This document shows positions 35,901 to 42,604 of a stretch of DNA of 63,298 nt, one piece after another. The stretch is taken from the NCBI RefSeq assembly GCF_001320245.1, contig NZ_BCBA01000060.1, positions 1 to 63,298 on the forward strand, in the 5' to 3' direction. This stretch comes from Pseudomonas sp. NBRC 111124 (lineage in GTDB: Bacteria > Pseudomonadota > Gammaproteobacteria > Pseudomonadales > Pseudomonadaceae). The position numbers were made by a program, and so were the translations under genes. Below the pieces are notes generated by a model that saw nothing but the letters and a program-made list of their open reading frames with translations, had not been told where the DNA came from and made no database searches. Numbering within the stretch: the first letter of the stretch is position 1; the number at the start of each line of letters is the position of its first letter.

Positions 35901-37454
35901 TCGGTACAGGACACCGTTACACCGCCACCAATGGGCCTGGCCATCACTGAGCAAGCCGTTATCAAGCGCCACCAGTGACGGCACCGTCTTATGCTCCTCG
36001 TACGGCTGCAAGTCAGGTTGCCAAAGGCGTTTCTCGCCCGCCTCGGTGACTACCGGCTCCAGTTGCTCGACAAAAGCACTGCGCAGCACCTGCACGCCCC
36101 CCGCAAGCGCTGCACCGGTGGCGACCGTCGAGGCAACTTGAAGCAGGTGCTCCACTGCTTCGTGCTGATGCCCCTGTGCCCAGTCGCTGACGCCTTCGCA
36201 CACCTGACTCAGTAGCTGCCGGGCAATATCGGCCAACAGCAATGCACTGACGCCCGGCACGAACAGCCCCGCCAGGTTCAGCAACACCAGCCCCGCCGTT
36301 TGCAGCTTGCCTAAACGTTCGGCAGTGGCCTTGGCATCTGCCTGTGCCGTCGGTACAGCAAGGAAGGCTGCATCGGCCTTGATGCGTTGCACATGCCCAG
36401 CTGCCAATCCCGCGAACATCTCACCGCTCTGGACAAACCGCATGGGCTCCAGGTCCGGTTTGGAATCCTGCAGGCGTTTGCCCAGGACCACCTGATAGTC
36501 CGCCTGGCCGTGCAATGCGATGCGATGGGCAATCGCCCGACGGAACGGGGCCCCGCGCATCGACCTGACCAAAGCCTGGTTCGCCAACGACCAGTCATCG
36601 AAGCGGCGCAGCGGCTGCTCTGGGTCGTCAGGCAAGTACAGCAGCACAGCCAGCAGCCGCTTGCGATTGAAGATCAACCCTGGCAGTCCGGACGGCGTGC
36701 CGACCAGTTCGAACGCCATTGCCCCGTCCACGGGCTGACCCAAGAGCTGCAACGCGCCCATGTTCAGCTCAAGATCCCAGGGCAACTCTTGCGGCTTGCC
36801 CTGAGCGACCCGCCGCAGCATCTGCAAATCGCTGTGCGTCAATTGCTGCTTGATAGCTGCGATTTCGATCACCACGGCCAGTTCCTGGCGCTTATCGGTG
36901 GCCAAATGACGCTTGAAGTTATCCGTGAATACGTGATCCAGATGGTCCTGATAGGCTTTACCCACGTCAACGCTTCGGCACAATCTGACAATATCGTCGA
37001 TACGCTGCGAAACAACCCGCTCCGGCTCACCGGACGGCGTCGCAGCATCGGTCAATGCTGTCTGGTCATAGAACGTTTCACGCTCTTTGAAGTTTTGCAG
37101 CAGCTTCTGCAACGCAGGCACCGTCACGAAATAGTCGCCGTCATCGGGCAGTTGCCCGGGTGATACCGAGAAGTGACGGCGCTGCTCACGCCAGTGAAGC
37201 TTGGTCAAATCGATATCCAGCGCCAACTGCTGTTTCATCGCCAGTTCCAGCTTTTGGGCCGCGAAACGGTCAAGCGAGAGCAATTGCCTCGAGAACGCAG
37301 CCATGCTTTTCTGGCTGTGCAAATGCGCACTCATGCATGCGCGCAGCCTGGTGAGCTGCACTTGCGTGGCATTTTTCAGCCAGCCGGGTAACTGCTCAGC
37401 GATAAAGTCCTGCGTTGGCTGCTGTAATTTGGGGTTGATCATTGCTTCGGGCAT
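32904..37454 (-). CDS. NEL-type E3 ubiquitin ligase effector-like protein, copy 2
   Basis: A 1516-residue protein of the same architecture as copy 1. N-terminal DUF6543-type region with hydrophobic stretch VLLNLAGLFVPGVSALLLA near residue 400, leucine-rich repeats at about 1030-1190 (LRRLDLSNNALRAVP, LRHLRLARNRIRM, LRVLDLSHNTLGSI), and a C-terminal NEL domain with catalytic Cys1301 in Cys-x-Asp (RTCVDSMAHC). Start at 37454 (MPEAMINPK) with GAGGA; the frame to 37781 has no site and crosses the upstream gene. It lies 52 bases before copy 1 and 77 bases after the AraC gene, so all three may be cotranscribed. Confidence 0.88.
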   Translation of the reverse strand: MPEAMINPKLQQPTQDFIAEQLPGWLKNATQVQLTRLRACMSAHLHSQKSMAAFSRQLLSLDRFAAQKLELAMKQQLALDIDLTKLHWREQRRHFSVSPGQLPDDGDYFVTVPALQKLLQNFKERETFYDQTALTDAATPSGEPERVVSQRIDDIVRLCRSVDVGKAYQDHLDHVFTDNFKRHLATDKRQELAVVIEIAAIKQQLTHSDLQMLRRVAQGKPQELPWDLELNMGALQLLGQPVDGAMAFELVGTPSGLPGLIFNRKRLLAVLLYLPDDPEQPLRRFDDWSLANQALVRSMRGAPFRRAIAHRIALHGQADYQVVLGKRLQDSKPDLEPMRFVQSGEMFAGLAAGHVQRIKADAAFLAVPTAQADAKATAERLGKLQTAGLVLLNLAGLFVPGVSALLLADIARQLLSQVCEGVSDWAQGHQHEAVEHLLQVASTVATGAALAGGVQVLRSAFVEQLEPVVTEAGEKRLWQPDLQPYEEHKTVPSLVALDNGLLSDGQAHWWRCNGVLYRVRQNAAGSWRLLHRDGPAVFGPVLQSNGERAWRLAFERPLEWQGTEILLRRLWPEAEHLSAERITQILTVADVDEVYLRGLLVEGRPLPVRLRDTLERFAIDARIHLFFAQLGQGGMDAEALQWCVERLSLQGQSPSTQIETIQASAEALRSPMLEHFANAYLAVNPLLATLKGSFAGLPDAYALDLLKNASVDVQQRMASESRVPLALAEQARGMLQEARLTRAREALYLRSSYHPGAVSLVFSLLRRQGLAPSEISLVLRDRSSTGPMLERLFPEQGRVERAAVMVWDGGGFELFDEMGRASEIEVAQPHGLFEVLAACLPPHFLQRQGWAGEGAAERIRSSMQSALPRDRQALIRLLGWREARPVPPALHRLPDGRVGYLLSGRGVSTRVQEQILRQRIRSLYPSFDEEAVERFLQLLLNQSGSAYGNLLRQEEEYRRLDESLQRWTHTVDGVDRGHRVAVADAFRRAWRLEGEEVVYSNGAPGGLRLSVLGVPAGGLPALPVGTDFTHITDMALVGVGLEALPAGFLRSFAELRRLDLSNNALRAVPEDLAWLTRLRHLRLARNRIRMTASQVSTVSEMGRLRVLDLSHNTLGSISLRFNQLSRLRELHLHQAGLLAVPDGLQWCGLLEHADLRGNQISSLPQALLNAPAALRQAIHVDGNPLSVADRERLYAPELAHAHARDSHLAEAGESAMRARASWLETLAEPERAARAEQWDALQRETGSTHFFALLAELTGSADFELAREDLSRRVWHMISVVSDDSRIRDEVFERAADPRTCVDSMAHCFSQLEVRMQVQQVTFGGEPLATRDARLLLAQRLFRLDQVERFARSDIQGRLAAGYRVDEVEVSLAYRIGLARRLDLLGQPQTMAYQNVADVTQDHLEEAYRAVLSAETGDERIIYISQRDFWTPYLRARYPEAFAKITDEFDSQLDALDAEKETLGSGAYVQRCEQLRRDREQAFDALALQLTRDELNMPLQDSSRGAVRHGTLPSAS

Positions 37455-37481
37455 GGTCGAAATCCTCAGGGTTGATCGACC
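37455..37481 (-). promoter_or_regulatory. Inverted repeat around the ribosome-binding site of NEL copy 2
   Basis: GGTCGA (minus strand, 37481-37476) and TCGACC (37460-37455) flank 15 bases containing GAGGA, and TCGACC directly abuts the ATG. A weaker counterpart of the hairpin before copy 1. Confidence 0.35.
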
Positions 37482-37531
37482 TCCCACCCTGCGTATGCGC
37501 GTCGCCGCTGGGCAGACGGAAGCATTCGCCC

Positions 37532-38554
37532 TCAGCCCGCCGGGCCACGCGCCTGTATCAGTGCCCGATAGTGCCCAGGGTTGCAGCCAAACCACTTGCG
37601 AAACGCCTTGTAGAACGAGCTGCTGTCGGCGAAGCCCAAGCGCGCGGCAATCTCGCCCAAAGCCGCGTCTTGCTGGCTCAGCCAGGCAATTGCCAGCTCG
37701 CGTCGCACACTGTCCTTCAACCCTTGGTAATTCTGCCCTTCCTCGGCCAGCCGGCGGCGCAGGGTGGAAGGCGACAGGCACAACTGTCGCGCCAGGCTGT
37801 CGCCATCAGGCCAGTTGCCAGGGTCCAGATGCAGCAGATCGGTGCGAATGCGCCGGCCAAGGCTGGCGGGGTCACGGTACTTGACCAGGATGTTGCCCGG
37901 CGCCTCGGTCAGAAAGCGCTGCAGTTCCTCTTCACTGCGCCGCAACGGCCACTCGAGGCAGTCAGCGGCAATGATCATGCGCGTTCGCGGGCGCTCGAAC
38001 TGCAGATTCTCGGAAAACATCACCCGGTAATCGTCGCAGAAGGGCGGCTCGGCACAGCGAAGGTCGATGGCCAGGATGGGTATGCGCCGCCCGGCAAGCC
38101 AACAGGCCACGCCGTGCACGATCATCCAGAAGGTGAAATAGGTAAAGGCTCGCCGCGGCATATCGCGTGGCTCATTGATGACGATTTCGGCCAAGCCCTG
38201 CTGGCGTACCAGGCTCGGTTGCAGGTCTTCGAGCATCAGCGCCAGAAAGCCCAGGGCGGTGTCCAGGCCGGTGCCCAAGGTCGGCTGTGCCATGCTCGCG
38301 CGGCACATGAACGCGAGACTGCCGCTGCGCAGGCCGCGCGGGTCCATGGCGAAGAATTCGTCGTTGCAGCGCCGCGCCAACAGGCGCCACAACCGCGCGT
38401 AAGCCTCGGCACTGACCCGAGCGGCCGGCGCCTGCAACTGCGCGGCGTCGATCCCGGCACGGGCCAGCAGTGCGGCATCAGGTTCGCCTGCCGGACAAGT
38501 CTGCAACAAGGCTTCACGCACCAGTTGCATGGAGATGGTGTCTTTTTCGCTCAT
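37532..38554 (-). CDS. AraC-family transcriptional regulator
   Basis: A 340-residue regulator of the OruR/ArgR-like subgroup: N-terminal ligand-binding domain (arabinose-binding-like, about 15-210; LRSGSLAFMCRASMAQPTLG) and C-terminal AraC HTH (about 235-335; LCLSPSTLRRRLAEEGQNYQ, LGFADSSSFYKAFRKWFGCNPG). The start could also be 38560 or 38581. It lies just upstream of and in the same direction as the two NEL genes, and is a candidate activator for them; alternatively it controls a distant catabolic gene. No ligand can be assigned. Confidence 0.88.
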   Translation of the reverse strand: MSEKDTISMQLVREALLQTCPAGEPDAALLARAGIDAAQLQAPAARVSAEAYARLWRLLARRCNDEFFAMDPRGLRSGSLAFMCRASMAQPTLGTGLDTALGFLALMLEDLQPSLVRQQGLAEIVINEPRDMPRRAFTYFTFWMIVHGVACWLAGRRIPILAIDLRCAEPPFCDDYRVMFSENLQFERPRTRMIIAADCLEWPLRRSEEELQRFLTEAPGNILVKYRDPASLGRRIRTDLLHLDPGNWPDGDSLARQLCLSPSTLRRRLAEEGQNYQGLKDSVRRELAIAWLSQQDAALGEIAARLGFADSSSFYKAFRKWFGCNPGHYRALIQARGPAG

Positions 38555-38592
38555 CGGCATTCCATTCGCTGAGGCTGCCATCTTAGAGCGGC

Positions 38593-39456
38593 TCAGAGGC
38601 TGGCCGCCAGGCCCAGGAACGCCTGGATCAGGCGCAGTTCGCGGCGCCGTTCCAGGCAGCCGACCATGTGCTGGTTAAGCAAGCCTTGGCCGGCCAAAGG
38701 CCGCGCCACCACCCGAGGGTCGTTGGCCACCTCGGTCGATGACACCACGCCGATGCCCAACTCCGACGCCACAGCCTCTGTCACCGCCTCGCGGCTGTCC
38801 AGTTCCAGCTGAACCCGAGGCTGCACGCCCGCAACGCTGCACGCTTTGTCGAAGGTACGACGCGTGGTCGAGCTGGGTTCACGCAGCACCATGATCTGCT
38901 GGTGCAGCTCAGTCAACGGCAGGTCGTTTGCCGATTGTGCCCAGGCATGACCCGCCGGCAACAAAGCGCACAGCCGCGACTCGCAGAGGTTCTGCAAGTA
39001 CAGGCCCTTGCGCGGCTCGATCTCGGTCAGCACGGCCACATCGGCATGCTCGCTGAGCAGTGCTGCCAAGGTTTCCTGGGCATTGCCCAGGCGCAGGTTG
39101 ACGGTAATCCCCGGGTAGCGCTCACGCAGCTGCGCCAGCATCGGCATGACCCGATGCGGACCGTCGGCCGCCACCTCCAGGCGCCCGGTCAGCAACTGCC
39201 GATTGGCCTCGAGCATCGCCTGGGCTTCTTCGGCCAGGCCGAACATGGCCCGGGTGATGGCCGCCAGGCGGGTGCCCTCCTCAGTCAATTCCACCCGTCG
39301 CGCGGTGCGCCGCAGCAAGGTGATCTGGTAGTGCTCTTCCAGCGCCTTGACGTGCCCGGTCACCGCCGGCTGGCTGATGAACAGGCGCGCGGCAGCGCGG
39401 GTGAAGCTGCCTTCACGGGCGACGGCATCGAATGCGCGTAGCTGGAACAGGTTCAT
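38593..39456 (-). CDS. LysR-family regulator of the phnWX genes
   Basis: A 287-residue LysR-type regulator: winged helix at 1-60 (FQLRAFDAVAREGSFTRAAA, SQPAVTGHVKALEE) and periplasmic-binding-protein-like sensor domain at 90-287. It is divergent from phnW, a standard LysR arrangement, and is very likely the activator of 2-aminoethylphosphonate use. The intergenic region has TTATAGCTCGGATAA (39472-39486), a T-N11-A palindrome of LysR type close to its own start. Confidence 0.9.
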   Translation of the reverse strand: MNLFQLRAFDAVAREGSFTRAAARLFISQPAVTGHVKALEEHYQITLLRRTARRVELTEEGTRLAAITRAMFGLAEEAQAMLEANRQLLTGRLEVAADGPHRVMPMLAQLRERYPGITVNLRLGNAQETLAALLSEHADVAVLTEIEPRKGLYLQNLCESRLCALLPAGHAWAQSANDLPLTELHQQIMVLREPSSTTRRTFDKACSVAGVQPRVQLELDSREAVTEAVASELGIGVVSSTEVANDPRVVARPLAGQGLLNQHMVGCLERRRELRLIQAFLGLAASL

Positions 39457-39471
39457 ATCTATCGGCCTGAC

Positions 39472-39486
39472 TTATAGCTCGGATAA
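39472..39486. promoter_or_regulatory. LysR-type T-N11-A box
   Basis: TTAT-N7-ATAA in the 112-base divergent region between the LysR gene and phnW. Position near the regulator start fits the recognition site for autoregulation and for phnW activation. Sequence pattern only. Confidence 0.5.
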
Positions 39487-39568
39487 CGACAAACAATTTG
39501 ATTGATAGCAAACGGAATTGCAACCTAGGCCCCGTAGTTTCAGCCCACCGCTTGTGAGGAATAACGGA

Positions 39569-40675
39569 ATGAGCAACGCACCGATCCTGCTGACCCCTGG
39601 TCCCCTGACCACATCAATCCGCACCCGCCAAGCCATGCTGGTGGACTGGGGCTCCTGGGACCAGGACTTCAACCAACTGACCGCCAGTGTCTGCGAACAG
39701 CTGCTGGCGATCATCGACGGCAGCGCCAGCCACCACTGCGTGCCCCTGCAAGGCAGCGGCACCTTCGCCGTGGAAGCGGCCATCGGCACCCTGGTGCCCC
39801 GTGACGGCAAGGTCCTGGTACTGATCAACGGCGCCTACGGGCAGCGCCTGGCAAAGATTTGCAAAGTGCTGGGCCGCCCCTACAGCACCTTCGAAACCGC
39901 CGAAGACCAGCCAACCACCGCCGCCGATGTCGATCGCCTGCTGGCCGCCGACCCGGCCATTACCCACGTGGCGCTGATCCACTGCGAAACCAGCACCGGC
40001 ATCCTCAACCCGCTGCCAGAGATTGCCCAAGTGATCAAACGCCATGGCAAGCGACTGATCATCGACGCCATGAGCTCATTCGGTGCGCTGCCAATCGATG
40101 CCCGTGAAATCCCCTTCGAGGCGCTGATCGCCGCCTCCGGCAAATGCCTGGAAGGCGTGCCTGGCATGGGCTTCGTCTTTACCGAAAAAACAGCCCTTGC
40201 CGCTGCCGAAGGCAACGCCCACTCGCTGGCCATGGACCTGCACGACCAGCATGCCTACATGGCCAAGACCGGCCAGTGGCGCTTCACCCCGCCGACCCAC
40301 GTGGTCGCCGCCCTGCATGAAGCGCTGCAGCAATACAATGAGGAAGGCGGCCTGCCTGCCCGTCACCAGCGTTACGCCGACAACTGCAAGACCTTGCTCG
40401 ACGGCATGGCCGCCATCGGCTTGCGCAGTTTCCTGCCAGCCGAGATCCAGGCGCCGATCATCGTCACCTTCCACGCGCCGAACGATGCCCGCTACCAGTT
40501 CAAGGACTTCTACGAGCGGGTCAAGGCCAAGGGCTTCATCCTCTACCCGGGCAAGCTGACCCAGGTCGAAACCTTCCGCGTCGGCTGCATCGGCGTGGTC
40601 GGTGCCGATGGCATGCAGGCCGCCGTGAACGCCGTGGCCGAGGTGCTGCGGGAAATGGAAGTGTTGGACATCTAA
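39569..40675 (+). CDS. phnW: 2-aminoethylphosphonate--pyruvate aminotransferase
   Basis: A 368-residue PLP class V aminotransferase. Pyridoxal lysine Lys192 (AASGKCLEG), Asp166 (IIDAMSSFG) for the pyridine nitrogen, and LLTPGPLTTS at the N-terminus are typical of PhnW. It converts 2-aminoethylphosphonate and pyruvate to phosphonoacetaldehyde and alanine. Start at 39569 with GAGGA upstream. It is followed by phnX after 35 bases, giving the complete two-step route to acetaldehyde and phosphate. Confidence 0.97.
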   Translation: MSNAPILLTPGPLTTSIRTRQAMLVDWGSWDQDFNQLTASVCEQLLAIIDGSASHHCVPLQGSGTFAVEAAIGTLVPRDGKVLVLINGAYGQRLAKICKVLGRPYSTFETAEDQPTTAADVDRLLAADPAITHVALIHCETSTGILNPLPEIAQVIKRHGKRLIIDAMSSFGALPIDAREIPFEALIAASGKCLEGVPGMGFVFTEKTALAAAEGNAHSLAMDLHDQHAYMAKTGQWRFTPPTHVVAALHEALQQYNEEGGLPARHQRYADNCKTLLDGMAAIGLRSFLPAEIQAPIIVTFHAPNDARYQFKDFYERVKAKGFILYPGKLTQVETFRVGCIGVVGADGMQAAVNAVAEVLREMEVLDI

Positions 40676-40710
40676 ACCCCTTGCCCACCCGATTTCAGGA
40701 ATCAGCGCAC

Positions 40711-41538
40711 ATGAACTACAGCAACCCTACCCAGCTGCAAGCCGCCATCCTCGACTGGGCCGGCACCGTGGTCGATTTCGGCTCCTTCGCCCCGACCCAG
40801 ATTTTCGTCGAAGCCTTCGCCGAGTTCGACGTTCAGGTGTCCATCGAAGAAGCCCGTGGCCCGATGGGCATGGGCAAGTGGGACCACATCCGCACCCTCT
40901 GCGACGTGCCGGAGATCGCCGAGCGTTACCGCAAGGTATTTGGCCGTACCCCGACCGACGATGACGTGACCGCCATCTACAACCGCTTCATGCCGCTGCA
41001 GATCGAAAAGATCGCCGTGCACTCGGCGCTGATCCCCGGCGCTTTGGACACCCTCACTGGCCTGCGCAAGGACGGCCTGAAGATCGGCTCGTGCTCGGGC
41101 TACCCGAAGGTGGTGATGGACAAGGTGGTGGAGCTGGCCGCGCAGAACGGCTACGTCGCCGACCACGTGGTGGCCACTGACGAAACCCCGAATGGCCGCC
41201 CATGGCCGGCCCAGGCCTTGGCCAACGTGATTGCTCTGGGGATCGATGACGTGGCGGCGTGCGTGAAGGTCGACGACACCGTGCCAGGCATCCTCGAAGG
41301 GCGCCGTGCCGGGATGTGGACCGTGGCGCTGGTGTGCTCGGGCAATGCCCTGGGGCTGACCTGGGAAGGCTACCAGGCGCTGAGCGCAGAAAAGCTGGAG
41401 AGCGAGCGCAAGCGCATCCACCAACTGTTTGCTGGCTCGCGGCCGCACTACCTGATCGACACCATCAACGAGTTGCCTGAAGTGGTTGCCGATATCAACC
41501 GCCGACTGGCCAAGGGTGAGATGCCGCAATCATTCTGA
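40711..41538 (+). CDS. phnX: Phosphonoacetaldehyde hydrolase
   Basis: A 275-residue HAD-superfamily enzyme. Nucleophile Asp15 and Ala17 in the phosphonatase motif ILDWAGTVVDF, the Schiff-base lysine Lys56 (GMGKWDHI) of the cap, and the acidic motif VKVDDTVPGI for Mg2+ are all present. It cleaves the C-P bond of phosphonoacetaldehyde. Same operon as phnW. No phosphonate transporter is next to it, so uptake must be encoded elsewhere. Confidence 0.97.
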   Translation: MNYSNPTQLQAAILDWAGTVVDFGSFAPTQIFVEAFAEFDVQVSIEEARGPMGMGKWDHIRTLCDVPEIAERYRKVFGRTPTDDDVTAIYNRFMPLQIEKIAVHSALIPGALDTLTGLRKDGLKIGSCSGYPKVVMDKVVELAAQNGYVADHVVATDETPNGRPWPAQALANVIALGIDDVAACVKVDDTVPGILEGRRAGMWTVALVCSGNALGLTWEGYQALSAEKLESERKRIHQLFAGSRPHYLIDTINELPEVVADINRRLAKGEMPQSF

Positions 41539-41553
41539 TAAAACGCGGTGGTG

Positions 41554-41640
41554 CCATTCGCGAGTGAACCCGCTCCGACAGGAACTGTGCTGCCCTTCAG
41601 AGCACCACGGAACCTGTAGGAGCGGGTTTACCCGCGAACG
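41554..41640. repeat. Inverted pair of REP sequences
   Basis: One copy (41554-41582, CGCGAGTGAACCCGCTCC with CGACAGG) is opposed by another (41613-41640, CCTGTAGGAGCGGGTTTACC). The motif is the common P. putida REP. It sits after phnX and before the converging chrR gene and may end or stabilise transcripts. Confidence 0.85.
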
Positions 41641-41665
41641 CATCAGTTCAGACAACAACAATGGA

Positions 41666-42226
41666 TCAGACCGCCCGGTTCAACTTCACCCATGAAGCGA
41701 ACTTGTCGATGAAGCCCTGCAGAAACGGTCGGGTCTTGTCACTGAGCTTGCCACCCTCATCGAACAGGCTCGCCGCCCCACCGATATACGCCTCGGGCAT
41801 CTGCATGCACGGCATGTCGAGGAATACCAGCGACTGGCGCAGCGCATGATTGGCACCAAAGCCGCCAATAGCACCCGGCGAAACGCTGGCCACCGCCGCC
41901 GGCTTGCCACTCCAGGCACTCTGCCCGTAAGGCCGCGACCCCACGTCAATAGCGTTCTTCAGGCCGCCCGGGACCGAACGGTTGTACTCCGGGGTGACGA
42001 ACAGCACGGCATCGCTGCGGCGGATCTCATCACGAAAACGCTTCCACGCCTCAGGCACGCCCTCGGCCTCGACATCTTCGTTGTACAGCGGCAGGTCGCC
42101 GATCTCGACGATCTTCAAGGCGAGGCTGGACGGCGCCAGCTCCGAAAGTGCGCGGGCCACCTTGCGGTTGTAGGAGTCCTTGCGCAAGCTGCCGACGACA
42201 ACCGCTACCGAATACACCTGGCTCAT
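41666..42226 (-). CDS. chrR: NAD(P)H-dependent FMN reductase / chromate reductase
   Basis: A 186-residue flavodoxin-like flavoprotein. FMN phosphate-binding loop VVGSLRKDSYNRK, then VTPEYNRSVPGGLKNAID, the family signature. As I recall, it is almost identical to P. putida ChrR, a two-electron quinone reductase that also reduces chromate and protects against oxidative stress. The start at 42226 (MSQVYSVAV) matches that protein; an ATG at 42238 would add four residues. Monocistronic. Confidence 0.93.
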   Translation of the reverse strand: MSQVYSVAVVVGSLRKDSYNRKVARALSELAPSSLALKIVEIGDLPLYNEDVEAEGVPEAWKRFRDEIRRSDAVLFVTPEYNRSVPGGLKNAIDVGSRPYGQSAWSGKPAAVASVSPGAIGGFGANHALRQSLVFLDMPCMQMPEAYIGGAASLFDEGGKLSDKTRPFLQGFIDKFASWVKLNRAV

Positions 42227-42385
42227 GGCGTTATCCATCCGTTGCTGGGAAAAGGGACGTCAGTAGTTATAGATGACCGTTGTTTCGGCGGCCTGGATTT
42301 TTTTCCACTGGGTGAAAACTTCCAGGCACCTTTTACGGTCTATGGATGCAGACATTTCCTACGTAATTCAGAGGTTTTCACCCAA

Positions 42386-42604
42386 ATGGCAGCAGTAATG
42401 GTCGGCCAATTCCACGCCCGTGACGCCGAAGGCCGTATCTACCCCGTGCATGAGTTCCAGGAGTCCACCCTCCAGGCGGACGGCAGCGCACTGGGCGCCC
42501 CGATCACCACCTACCGCCTGGCCATCGGCGACCGCGTTAACCATTTGGGCGAAAACCGCTTCGAACTGGCACAGACCGGCGTCGAGATCATCCGCATTCC
42601 TTGA
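42386..42604 (+). CDS. Small conserved protein of unknown function
   Basis: A 72-residue soluble protein (MAAVMVGQFHARDAEGR..., ...YRLAIGDRVNHLGENRFEL) with an all-beta look. GAGG lies 12 bases before the ATG, a rather long gap; an ATG at 42398 is an alternative. Its last 17 bases overlap the end of ldcA on the other strand. The frame and composition are protein-like; I recall similar small Pseudomonas proteins but no function. Confidence 0.65.
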   Translation: MAAVMVGQFHARDAEGRIYPVHEFQESTLQADGSALGAPITTYRLAIGDRVNHLGENRFELAQTGVEIIRIP

